Shown here: piece by piece, positions 33,101 to 42,400 of the stretch
How the letters are laid out: the number at the start of each line of letters is the position of its first letter
How positions within the stretch are numbered: the first letter of the stretch is position 1
Assembly: GCA_012845835.1 (NCBI GenBank)
Contig: JABAKD010000005.1
Location: 9,504,823-9,568,822, forward strand
DNA length: 64,000 nt
From: Undaria pinnatifida
Taxonomy: Eukaryota > Sar > Phaeophyceae > Laminariales > Alariaceae
Direction of reading: 5' to 3'
Position numbers and translations under genes: made by a program
Notes under the pieces: generated by a model
Databases searched by the model: none
The model's input: the letters and a program-made list of their open reading frames with translations, nothing else
Told to the model about the DNA's origin: nothing

Positions 33101-35608
33101 TTGTTGTTACTCGTCGCACTTGGTCATCCTAGTACCTTTTTGGCTGCTGTCATGCTGGTCATCCTAGTACCTTTTTGGCTGCTGTCATGCTGGTCATTCT
33201 AGCACCTTTTCGGCTGCTGTCATGCTGTTCATTCTAGTACCGTTTTGGCTGCTGTCATGCTGGTCATCCAAATACCTTTTTGGCTGCTGTCATGCTGGTC
33301 ATTCCAGCACCTTTTTGGCTGCTGCCATGCTGGACATTCTAGTACCTTTTTGGCTGCTGTCATGCTGGTCATTCTAGTACCTTTTTGGCAGCTATCACGC
33401 TACGATAGAGGTGCGATGGTACTGTTAGGCTGGAACGCTTTCTATAAAACGGAGGGAGCTCCGACCAAGGCTACCATAGGGGAGGGGGTGTACTCAAAAT
33501 ATGCATGGCCGTAGTTGTAGGACCATAGACCCTCGCATCCCTACTATGCCGGGACGGATCACGTCGGGTTTTCACCAACCAGGCAGACATTGCTTGCACC
33601 AAGCGCGAGGCGCCGCGAGATGTTCAGCGAGTCGCATGAAGGGTGAACCGCATCCTTCCAAGAACCGCTCGTAAGACGGACTTAGGCACCTTGTGCCTAC
33701 TTTCTTGCTTATGGACGATAGCGCCAATGAGTTATACTTTGTTTTCTGGCTGCGGCAGAGGGGGTACCATATTTTTCACTACCGCGTGTTTATTACCACG
33801 GCGCGTGCTACGATGGAGGTGCACCACTTTTTTTTTTCTGAGTCTAGGTTCCTCAAGTTTGGGAGCTTAAGACCTCTCCTAAAAAACTTATTTGGAGAGA
33901 AAAATAAAACTGCTATACCAGGTATACCATATCGGATAAAAAATTCCATGGGCTAGGTAGGTAGACTATACCACGAGAATCATGCCAAAAAATATCCTAT
34001 TATTTTTTTTTCCCAACGATCTTGGGTTAAGGAGCTCCGTCATTCAGAAAAAAAATTCGCCAAAAAAATGTATACCTCTATCGTAACACGCGTCCCACGC
34101 ACGAGTGACACTGTTGTACCTCACTGGCAAAAACCCAGGAGGCATTTCCATTTGGTACGGTGTATCTAACCATTCCATTGCGGTTTAGAATCGCAAAATA
34201 ATTAGAACCGCACGGAAGCCTAAGACCGCAAGGAATAGGGGGGGGGCATTGGTGTCTGTGTGTGTGGGGGGAGTCGTGGGGATATCTGCAACTCCCGAGG
34301 GACTGCAAAAGCAAATTTCGAACGCACTAGAGAACCATAGGAAATAAATGGAGAGTGGCAGCGAAAGTATAAGCGATCCTAATAGACTCGCACCTTTGAC
34401 ACTAGGATTGAAATATGAATCCTGATGAACGTGATTGTGCCAAAGCTAGAATATACAGGAGAAGTACGACATGTATGGCCTTCTTTCATCGTGGCTACCA
34501 TTATATCGTTAAAAATCTTACAGAACGTTTTTCCTACGGCTTGTGACGCAGGGAGGGGCGGGGGGCACTCATTTATCGCTTGCCTTATCCATTTGAACAT
34601 TGACCACGCATCCCTTTCGAGGCGAAGCACCGCTCCTGTTTGTGATAGACACCTCCAACGTTTGGGCGCTCATTAAATTTCTTCCAGCCATTTTATCAAT
34701 ACGTCCGACGCAACAGCAGCAGTCTAACACACATCGTCGGACCCTCTATATACCAGGCACACGAAGCATACAGCAGCAGCAAGCGCAGAACTGCTTCTTG
34801 TCCGCTGTAGCCTATACTTGCGCGTACCATCGGAACGCTTGTGTTCACCATCCTACACTTGCGACGCCCCCGGGATATCAAGCCAGCCCCATCCCGGAGG
34901 GGAACCTTGTACCAGGCATCATCTACGTATAATACCAGTCGTATTATACCTGGTTTCGGGTGCCTGACGCACCTAATCCGTCTTCGTCCTGCTGAGCTGA
35001 AGCTGGTATGAGTCGTTCTACGGTAGCCCCCCCAACTTTTCTTTGACGAAATCGGCGGTTTCAAAACCAGCTCCGATCGTGTCTCCTGAAATACGGTGTC
35101 CCTCGACACGCCGACGTCATCGATCGGTAGGCCTTTGCACACAAGAAAATATATGGATACTTTGTTTCCAAAATTGTACGAGCATCCTTCCTTGGGTCGA
35201 GCAGCCACGAAATGTTCGTTGAAGAAAATCCTTGGTTTTGGGCGGGGGAGGCTATCATAGAATCAGTCGTATGTGGACGCAAATGTAAGATCTGTTTGAT
35301 ATACATATTAAGTAGGAAACGATCCCTATGTTTTAGACCGATATGGTACATCACACGAACCAGTATCAGAGACATGTTGTGTTGGAATCACGCTCGGGGC
35401 ATGCTCGCACCTGATCAACCTTTGCCCGGTTGAGCTGAAGTTCCTCCCCGAGCTCGGAGCAGATCTCGCGGAACTCATGCAGGTTGATGCCGAAGCCATC
35501 GGCCACGTCGTTGAACGTTTCCCAAAGCGTTCCCACCGCGGCGAAACTCAGGTTAACAAAAGGTCGGGCTGCATGATCGTACACTGCCTTGCCATGCCGT
35601 TGTCCCAT
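26880..35608 (-). CDS. EF-hand calcium-binding protein, 4 exons, 254 aa
   Basis: Exons 35608-35411, 31730-31640, 29584-29355 and 27125-26880; joined they give 255 codons with stop. Two canonical EF-hand loops are present: DTDKNGLIDAIE (residues about 76-87) and DFDGSGRLTIDE (about 113-124), each with acidic positions 1, 3 and 12. The N-terminal exon is helix-rich and resembles the degenerate EF-hand half of this family. The C-terminus has FCQEQPEIRSWLDFFDD. It presumably acts as a cytosolic calcium sensor. It starts MGQ, so N-myristoylation is conceivable, though residue 6 is Gly rather than Ser/Thr. The gene is divergent from the FKBP gene. The start codon and last exon are the least certain parts; an acceptor (CTCTCAG) just above the ATG could mean one more 5' exon. 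Confidence 0.8.
27587..27655 (-). pseudogene. Second copy of EF-hand exon 4 start, with early stop
   Basis: Acceptor CGATCAG, then IRNVIDFCQERTGIRSWLDF, FR and TGA. It lies 530 bases upstream (in transcript order) of exon 4 and enters in the same phase. Splicing to it would end the protein about 60 residues early. It could be an alternative last exon or a decayed duplicate. Confidence 0.75.
28066..28250. other. Intron stretch with G run and CACACG repeats
   Basis: Nothing gene-like. A related dispersed fragment (CAGAGTCACTTGTGCGAGCG) lies at 27955 and matches pieces at 3430, 9460 and 10258, an otherwise uncharacterised repeat family. Confidence 0.4.
28255..28345 (-). pseudogene. Decayed fragment of EF-hand exon 3 end, copy 1
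   Basis: The minus strand reads CACGCGTTCGCTCGGGCGAC then GGCAGGGAGTCGGACCGATT, against CACGCGTTCGAGCGGCGGCA and GGGACCTGATCGGTTCAAGG in exon 3. Confidence 0.65.
28535..28620 (-). pseudogene. Decayed fragment of EF-hand exon 3 end, copy 2
   Basis: The minus strand reads CTACATGCCTTCGAACGACG, GCAGGCACCTGGCCTGTTCA and AGGTCAGCAGAG|GTGAGG. It is collinear with the last 50 bases of exon 3 and keeps a GT after the border. Confidence 0.75.
29355..29584 (-). CDS. EF-hand gene, exon 3 (EF-hand 2)
   Basis: MSVADTLEFVLGCYDFDGSG, RLTIDEITLAFKSTVTGMCK, then LEGAGGLKSCPRDNEFEAAA and IHAFERRQGPDRFKVK. Loop DFDGSGRLTIDE is canonical. Acceptor CACAAAAG, donor AAG|GTACGA. It enters in phase 1 and leaves in phase 0. 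Confidence 0.9.
29723..29752 (-). pseudogene. Decayed fragment of EF-hand exon 3 start, copy 1
   Basis: ATGAGCGTTGCCGACACGCT on the minus strand, identical to the first 20 coding bases of exon 3. It sits about 155 bases upstream (in transcript order) of the true exon. Confidence 0.8.
29881..29918 (-). pseudogene. Decayed fragment of EF-hand exon 3 start, copy 2
   Basis: AAAGGTATGAGCATTGCGGA then CACGCTGGAGTTGGTGCTAG: exon 3 start with its acceptor region. Confidence 0.8.
30060..30163 (-). pseudogene. Decayed copy of EF-hand exon 3, longest
   Basis: Minus strand: MSVADTPEFALGCYDCDRSG, RFTIGEMTLTL, then a stop. The loop has lost acidic residues 3 and 12 (DCDRSGRFTIGE: Asp3 is kept, Glu12 is kept, Gly4 and Asp11 changed), and a TAA closes the frame. 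AAAGGT precedes it as in the true exon. Confidence 0.85.
30290..30322 (-). pseudogene. Fragment of EF-hand exon 2 end
   Basis: Minus strand AGCCATGGCGTGCTCCTCCG matches the exon 2 end GGCCATGGCGTGCTCCTCAG. Only about 25 bases, so weaker. Confidence 0.5.
30631..30941 (+). mobile_element. tRNA-derived SINE, copy 2
   Basis: Starts GCCGGTCGCCCCGG. A-box-like TGGCGTATCAGG at 30645-30656 fits TRGYNNANNNGG. B-box-like GTTCGAATTC at 30691-30700, about 35 bases further on. Body follows, and the element ends in an A run (30925-30943). RNA polymerase III transcription is inferred from the boxes. Confidence 0.85.
30960..31140. mobile_element. MITE family B, partial copy
   Basis: GGGATTTTTCATCCGCGACA, AAGCAGGTTTAG and GAACACCTCTATCGTGGCGG match the family interior and right end; the left end is lost next to the SINE tail. 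Confidence 0.65.
31385..31560. mobile_element. CACCGGCACTATTGGGG element (pogo-like)
   Basis: Contains GGCACCGGCACTATTGGGG and AGGGCAGTGGCACTATTTAA, and ends GAGAGCCCCCCACTGCAG. A relative is at 54870..55050, ending in ACCCCCCACTGTA. Adjacent to EF-hand exon 2. Confidence 0.55.
31640..31730 (-). CDS. EF-hand gene, exon 2 (EF-hand 1)
   Basis: RSTALFKLLDTDKNGLIDAI then EFVGAMACSSG (last Gly split). Loop DTDKNGLIDAIE fits the 12-residue consensus. Acceptor TTTTCAG, donor TCAG|GTAAGC, phase 0 in and phase 1 out. Confidence 0.9.
31795..32440. repeat. Two dispersed repeat families in EF-hand intron 1
   Basis: 31795..31965 and part of 32270..32380 carry TTTCGAGACGGATCACGG, CACCTCCAACATTTGGGCG, also found at 34585..34690 and, reversed, at 38720..38870. 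31970..32260 is a diverged copy of the GGCCGTAGTCGTATGACCAT family (see 59910). Confidence 0.65.
32441..33117. other. EF-hand intron 1, pyrimidine-rich stretch
   Basis: T/C-rich, no gene recognised; a 151-codon plus-strand frame is low-complexity Leu/Phe/Pro and is not supported. Confidence 0.5.
33118..33400. repeat. 36 bp minisatellite, about 8 units
   Basis: Unit GGCTGCTGTCATGCTGGTCA plus TTCTAGTACCTTTTT, repeated with point changes. Confidence 0.95.
33488..33770. repeat. GGCCGTAGT dispersed repeat, 5' part
   Basis: GTGTACTCAAAATATGCATG, GACCATAGACCCTCGCATCC, AAGCGCGAGGCGCCGCGAGA match the copies at 59010, 59910 and 61335. Stops after TTTTCTGGCTGCGGC. Confidence 0.85.
33801..34092. mobile_element. 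MITE family B, best-preserved copy (292 bp)
   Basis: Left GCGCGTGCTACGATGGAGGT, right (reversed) CGCGTGTTACGATAGAGGTA. These imperfect inverted ends of about 22 bases define the family. Confidence 0.82.
35011..35269. mobile_element. MITE family A, copy 3
   Basis: Inverted relative to copy 1 and full length: AGTCGTTCTACGGTAGCCCC to CTATCATAGAATCAGTCG. A TATG occurs at both flanks. Lies about 140 bases from EF-hand exon 1. Confidence 0.8.
35411..35608 (-). CDS. EF-hand gene, exon 1
   Basis: 66 codons from ATG: MGQRHGKAVYDHAARPFVNL, SFAAVGTLWETFNDVADGF, GINLHEFREICSELGEELQ, LNRAKVDQ. Donor CAG|GTGCGA, phase 0. DVADGFGINLHEFREI is the helix-loop-helix-like segment that precedes the first true EF-hand in this family. 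Confidence 0.78.
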
Positions 35609-36292
35609 TTCGCCCACCTGAGAGCAAACCTGGACCGCTTCCCCTCTCTTGACGCGCTCCTGCTTGCTTCGTACAGCCGTAGAGTGCCGGTATACTCGTA
35701 CCGGCGGGTAGTACTCGTATCACGTAATATTTTTTTGCAGAGCTGAATCTCTCGTCCTCTCTTCACGCACAGCTTGCTTCGTACAGCAGCAGAGTGCCGA
35801 GATACTGGTGTACCAGGTACCAGGTACCAGGTACCAGGTACGGCGTGGTATTACTTTCTCCCGAGCTTATGATACCAACGACAGATAGGATTGGCCTGCG
35901 TTGCTTTTCGCTCGAAAAGCAATTGCGCGAAGGATCCTCGTGTCGTCTCGGGGGATATGTGCGCTGTCTCAGATTGTTTACGAGTACGAGCACGACGAGT
36001 GGTAGCTGGCGTTAGCGACCCATGAGCTGGCAAACGAAATCTACCCGTTGCACCTTTCTTTCTGTTCGTGTGCTTTGACCAGAGATGAGAGACGAGAGGC
36101 GAAAGACGAAAGATCGAAAGATCGCATTTATTGGGTTTTGTGGAGAGAACATAATAAACAAATAGGGGATACTTTTAAATGCCACCCGCAAAACGTTGAT
36201 TCCATGTGTTGTGTGATATTCGTTGCAGGCACTACTACATGAGAGTATTGCACATATTTGTGAGTCAACACAGCACAAGGATTAATTGGACC
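35609..36292. promoter_or_regulatory. Shared region between divergent EF-hand and FKBP genes
   Basis: 684 bases between the two proposed start codons. It holds a ~125-base-spaced direct repeat (GCTTGCTTCGTACAGC plus AGAGTGCCG at about 35671 and 35770), four ACCAGGT(ACC) units at 35812-35840, and an AGATGAGAGACGAGAGGCGA purine stretch near 36083. No TATA box is claimed. A bidirectional promoter is inferred from layout only. Confidence 0.45.
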
Positions 36293-36430
36293 ATGACCAC
36301 TGGAGCTCCTTCCGTCCTCTCCTGCGCTGCTATCATGCTTCTCTTGCCGGCGGCACGTGCTTTCGTGCGCCCGATCGGCCCGGCTGCTCTGTCTGGAGCT
36401 CGCTGGAGCAAGCTCGCAGGATCATCCCAG
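36293..36430 (+). CDS. FKBP gene, exon 1 (targeting leader)
   Basis: 46 codons: [46 protein letters not shown]. Signal peptide plus transit-like Arg/Ser/Ala region. Donor CAG|GTTTGC, phase 0. The ATG is the first in frame and precedes the hydrophobic core. Confidence 0.88.
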
Positions 36431-39400
36431 GTTTGCACCATGTCATATGATATGAGCCTGCTCCTGCTTTCTGTTTGCCTGTTTTGGGGCCGTTTTATGT
36501 AGACCACAAACACAAGGAGTGCGATGCGATCCCATCAATCATCTGGAAAGAGCGAGCAGCAGTACGAGTACCACCATGCTGCGTGCATGTATTAATAGTA
36601 CAGATCCTTGCATCGCTGTGCGGGCACCCCCTGACCAAGCGGCCCCTGCTGCTTTGTGTGGTCGGTGCTGTAATCCATCGTCATTTTTTTCTCAGTGTCC
36701 CTGACAGTACAGCCCCCAAGGGTACCAGTACTCGTGCTGCTGCTGTGCATCGTGTCATAGATGCTGCCCACTCGATGTCAGTCTCGGAGCACACGAGGCG
36801 GGATAATGGTAGAGTGGAGGTGTGTCACGAGGAAGAGAGTAGCAGCTCTGATCGTCTGGGACCATGTGCCCTCTGCCAACAGCCAGAATTGACAGCAGTG
36901 TATTTTCGTGGACTTGTCTACACGTCTACGTACGTCCGGCCAAAAATTACTCGCTATGATACGTATGGGGCCGGTTATGTAGTGCCTATTTCCTGTATAG
37001 CGCTGGTTGTAGAGTGCATATTTCCTGTATAGTGCCAAATAAAACGCTTGGCACCACTGGAACCCGCTATGTTAATCCCAGTAGAGTACCGGGTGTTCTA
37101 CCAAGTAGTGCTGGTATCCGTTATACTGCCGGTGTTGTTGGCTGACTCACATACCGGCACTATCGGGAGACGCAAAAATGGGGCAAACATCGCCTTCGTG
37201 TGGCCCCGAGCAATCGATCTCTCGTAGGGGGCAGCTGCAGGCGACCTGATGGAGTACGTCACATATCAGAGATAGGCATGCAGCCTTCGCACGCTGCTTG
37301 CTAACATTTACAGCAGAATAGAAGAATAGAAAGGGTGTGTGTTTGCGTTGTGTGGTGTTGCTGGTGCTGATTATCGTGTTTCTGTTTTTCTTTATGAAGT
37401 ACGAAAGAGTAGGGCTCCCCTAGCAGGGCGGTGGTGTGCGAGAGCACTATGACCGCCTTATAGGGGGAAGCCGCCTTCTTCACTCTAGTTTGTGAGTGGA
37501 ATTCTCCAGTGGCGGCAAGATATTTTGACCGCCTTATATCGGGATACCGCATTACTCAGACCGCCTTGTTGGAGAATCCCCACTGCTGTATGTGAAGAGT
37601 CATGATGAGCTCTTGACGCAGGCAGCACTCTCGCCTTCGCGTGCGTTATATACCAACAGCCATGAGCACTTACTTGCGGTATGGCCTGCCGCAAGCAGAC
37701 ATCTCAGTACGGCATGGTACACAAACAGCAGTGGTGCTGTTTTTGTATTATACCCTGTGACAGGCGGCACGCCAAACAGTATCATAGCTCCAGTGCTACT
37801 GGTGCTGCAGATTACAGCAATGTGCATCGAGATTACCGTACGAGTCGAAATCGCCAACACTCACCGACCTCCCACCTTGCCTCCCACGTGTACGTACTTG
37901 TATCCGTTACAAGTCACAACGTACGCGACTGCGGGGCATTTTTCCAGTCAACATTGGTTCAGCAACATGGCGTATCTTCCCTCTTCTCGCCTCAAATTAG
38001 TAACCGTCGTCTCTTCCTTTATCTTTGTTCCGCTACTGCTGCTGCTACCGCTGCTGCTGGGTGCTCGTTTGTCACGTGCCACCTTCCTCCTCGCATGTCA
38101 CGGTCGTCGTCACGTTCACCGTCACATGACCGTCGCCACCGCCGTCACCTTTCCGTGGTACCGTTACCGCCGCCTCCACATTCACCATTACCTCCGCGTG
38201 CACCATCACCATCATCGTCACCGCTTGGTAACATCGCGCTAACCGTCACGGTCACGGTCACCCCCGCCGTCGCCATTGCCGTCATCTTTTGGTACCGTCA
38301 CCTATACCGTCACCATCACCGTCACCTCTTGGTTTCTTCACCTTCACCTTGACGATCGCCGTCACCATCAACTCTTTCTTGGTATCGTCACGGTCACCAT
38401 CACCACCACATTTTGGTACCGTCACCATCACCGACACCGTCACCATCACTGCCACCGTCACCATCGACGACACCATCACCGTCACCATCACCGTCACTTT
38501 TACCGTCACCACCACCGTCACCTCTTGATACTGGGACGGGACGGGATAGACGCGGGCCAAGGCTGGGGTGAGTTCACCGTACGACTGCCACTAAGCTCCA
38601 GGATAGACTGCAGTATGCATCGTAATGATGGACCCCCCCCCCCGCCCTGCCTCGCCTTCCTTGGTGTACTCAAGATCACCCCCGTAATACATGATCACGA
38701 TTGACTCCCCCCCCCTCTCTATAAGCAAAAAGCTTCTATGTAATATATGGAAGAATCGTAACGAGCGCCCAAATGTTGGAGGTGTCTTTATTGGGAGTAG
38801 TAACGGTGCTCCGTCTCGAAAGGGATGCCTGGTCAATGGTTAATTACTAAGGCAAGCAACAAACGAGTACGCCCCCCCCCCTCCCCCCCCCTCCCCTTTT
38901 TGCTTCGCCTGCCATGACATTCAGGATTGCCCGCACAATTAGTCATAGCGATTGATGCCCCCCCCCCTCACTTTTTTTGCTTCGCTTTCTACGTGCAGGA
39001 AACCCCGCGTAGCTCATCCTAACGATTGACCCCCGCCTCCCCCCTTTTTTTGCTTCGCCGTCCACGCTGTATGCAGAATCGCTCCCATAGTATCATAACG
39101 GCAGCTTAATAATTGACCTTCCCCCCCTGTTGGCCTACCGCGGTGTATTCAGGGCCCAACTCGGATGGCGGTTGAAAGCGAGGATGACAAGATCATGTAT
39201 GCCTTCGGCGCGGCCCTTGCGTCCCAGACGGACCAGTTCAAGAAGGTCAGCCAAACAAACACACAAAAAACAACGACACACAGTTATGTTGAAACGAAAC
39301 GGCTGCTACTGCAGCGCAACGGCAAATCAAACCCGCGAGCTGGGGAATGCAGGATGTCGGTATTTTTATCCGAACATTTATTTTTTGTGTTGTAAAGGTG

Positions 39401-42400
39401 AAAAAAGGCACCTCGGCTGTGAGATCCAAGATCTGGCCGAAACTCATCTGTGCAAGTTGCGTGTAATACTTGAATCGCGCGTGCTAGTATACGTTTTTTT
39501 TGGTAGCACGCCCCGACTCTTGCGCGTACCTACCGGTTCAAGAAGGTCAGCCGAAGATGCAGAATTTATAGAGTTCCTGCTGTGCGCAGAAAACTGCGGA
39601 CCGAGAGCATTTTGGAATCGTGTCTATAAGTAGTATGATATTATAGGATGTTCAAGCTTTTCCGTCGGGGATGTGGTTGGTTTTAAATCCCGGGGGAGCG
39701 TCTTGAGTTGTAAAGGAGGACAAAATTCTTGTAAAAACTGACGAAAAAATATTTAGCCACCGCTCAAGTAACCCGGCAGATAACACCGACCAGTCCATAC
39801 GAGTTAATAGCTTAGTCGATCGTCCTTTTGACCCTGGTATAACCTAGGGGAGTGACGGAGCTTTGTCCTTCACATGGAATGCACACCTAGAAAACGCGGG
39901 ACCGATGAATCGTGGACAGCTTGCAAAGTTGGGTATCGGCCAGCAATACATGGGAAGGACTCACAGCTCGCGCCGTATTTTGTTTGCTTTTTTACAAACA
40001 CAGAAGCGCAAAAAGCTACCTTACGCAAAACGATTGCAGACTACTTCGGCGGCCTTGACGACTTATAGCCGCGGGCTCGGGGGTTGGGGAACAGAAATTA
40101 TCAAAATGTTTCTTAGTTGAACGTTTTGTTCTACGTGCTTACGTGCGGGGCGGGGTACGCTAGATACCGCCAATCTCTGATCACGCATGCCACCCATGAA
40201 GACACGTCTGCTAGTGCTTTTTTTCTTTTTTTTTTCGGTGACCTTTCCGGCAGCTCTGCTGTCACAGGAGGAAGCAAACATCACATACCACGGGTGCACA
40301 GTATACTGTTTTGTACGTATGTTCCAGGTGAAGTGTTTGGTTGTTCTAGGTTGCAATATTTGATTACTCCTATGCGTTTTTTGTTTGCTTGTTCGTTTTC
40401 TTTTTTGATTACCTTTCCGGCAGCTTCTGTCCTTGGAGGAGCGATCGATGGCCTTGCAAGGGTTCACTGACCACTGGCTCGAGAAGAAGATGGAGCTTGA
40501 CCCTACTCAGTATGGCGAGAAGGTGAAATAGTCCCTTAAATGTTTTTCTCGTTTTGAAAGCGAACCCTGTTACGTACTTCTTTTTTTTTGTGGTGTTTGC
40601 CGGTGGCGTTTGCTGATGTTGGTTGGTTGTAGTGTTTGCTGTTGATGGTGACGGTGAAAATGGTGTTGGTGTTGATGGCGGTGGTGGTGGTGGTGGTGAT
40701 GTTGGTGTTGGGGGTGTCGGTGTTGATGGTGTAGTTGTTGGTGGTAGTGGTGGTCTCATGGCGGCGTGGTGCTGCTTGTGGTGGCGGTGTGTTGCGGTGT
40801 TGATGGTGTTGATATTGTTGTTGGTGTTGTGGCGGTGACGTTGTTGCTGTTGGTGTTGTGGTGGTGTTGGTGATGTTGTGTTTGTTGCTATTCCCGTTGT
40901 GCTGCGGGTACTTGGTCCTATCCCCTGAATGGTACCGCCTCATTTTCACTATACTCGTTCCAGTCCCGTCAGTCTATGAGTCCTGTCACCTCGGGAGCAA
41001 ATATGTGGACTGAAAGTCGCTCTTGTCCTTTGGCGGACAGCCAACCCCTTGACGGATAGCCGTCAACCCCTTGACGGAAAGTCGCTCTTGTCCTTTGACT
41101 GAAAGCCGTCGAGCCCTTGACGGGCGAATGACAGGGAACCCCCCGACTAGATCTAGTACATTAAGTCTAAAGAGGCCTTGGCGGGGCAAAATTATTTTAT
41201 AGGCCGTCAACCGATGTCTTCGCTCACAATTGTATGTTCACTGCTCATTACGTGATCAACATCATGAATATTTTATCGTTACTTTTGTTTTTCGACAGGC
41301 CCTGTCAAATGCATCACCCACCACCGAACTAGAGCTTTGTCATAGCGATCGAACCCCCCCCCCTGCCCCTTCCTCCCAATGGTACCCCCCCCCCGCTCTC
41401 CCTCACACCCTAACCGCCTTCCTATTGTACACGCCTCCCTCCTCACCCCCTCCCGCCTCCCCAACCGCCTCCCGATTGTTTATACACGGGTCAGGTAAAC
41501 AACATCTTGGATGCGCGCAACAAGGAGATGGAGAGGAACATGGCGGAGAAGGGTGTGGGTTTCCTAGCAGCAGCGGCCAAGGTCGAAGGGGCTGTCCAGA
41601 CCGCCAGGTATAGATACATGACGGTGTTCGCGGGATACGAAATTTTATTGGGTCGGGGTTGGGTAGGAAAATATATTTAGTTTTGGTATTGAAACCGTCG
41701 AATTTTGGTCATGTAGGACTTGGTCAGGATAACATATACCAGGTAGTAACAGTATTGAAGCGGTCGAACGTCGTATTCCTAGGCCAAACCCAACCCACGA
41801 AAAATGAGCAGATACCGACCGAAACGGCAGTTCCAACCGTTTTTTTTGTGGGTCGGGTTGGCCTCAAGTTTATGGCGTTCGAGGGTTTCAATACCAGCAT
41901 GGCATGTTTTCCTTCCCAATTCCTGCGCAACCAAATGTTGGTATGCACTTTACTGATGGCAGCAACGCGGTCATGGGTTTCCGTGGGATTGTGTTGGTTC
42001 GTTCGTTCGTTCGTTCCATGATTACGCTCATTTTTCATTATTTCGTTCGTTTTATTCATTGTTTTTTATTCGTGTGTGCCGTAATTACGCTGGTTCAATG
42101 ATTCCGGACGTTTTCATCAATGATTTCGTTCGTTTCTTCCATGATTACGCCGCGCATTCTGTTATTTTTGTCGTTCGTCGGTCGATCCTTTGCCGCTCCC
42201 CAGTATTCCACACCTCTGACAGATAGATAACGGTCTAGATCATATAGATCATATATCACGGACTCCCATGTATTCCACACCTCTGACAGATAGATAACGG
42301 TCTAGATCATGTAGATCATGTATCACGGAGGACCACAGTAGTAATCAGGACCCACGATCTACACCATAAACTAAATAGCCCACTAGTTCACTCGGTATAT

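Noticed and set aside
35547-35608. Acceptor CCTGAG at 35547 as the true start of EF-hand exon 1
   Set aside because: It would need an intron of about 36 nt from the MGQRHGK segment; the continuous frame from the ATG at 35608 is simpler.
37592-38352. Two overlapping 216- and 223-codon plus-strand frames
   Set aside because: They end in the CACCGT minisatellite (His/Arg or Pro/Ser repeats) and no conserved domain is visible; they lie in an FKBP intron.
40536-40949. Asn/Thr-rich minus-strand frames
   Set aside because: Translations of the GGTGTTG minisatellite.
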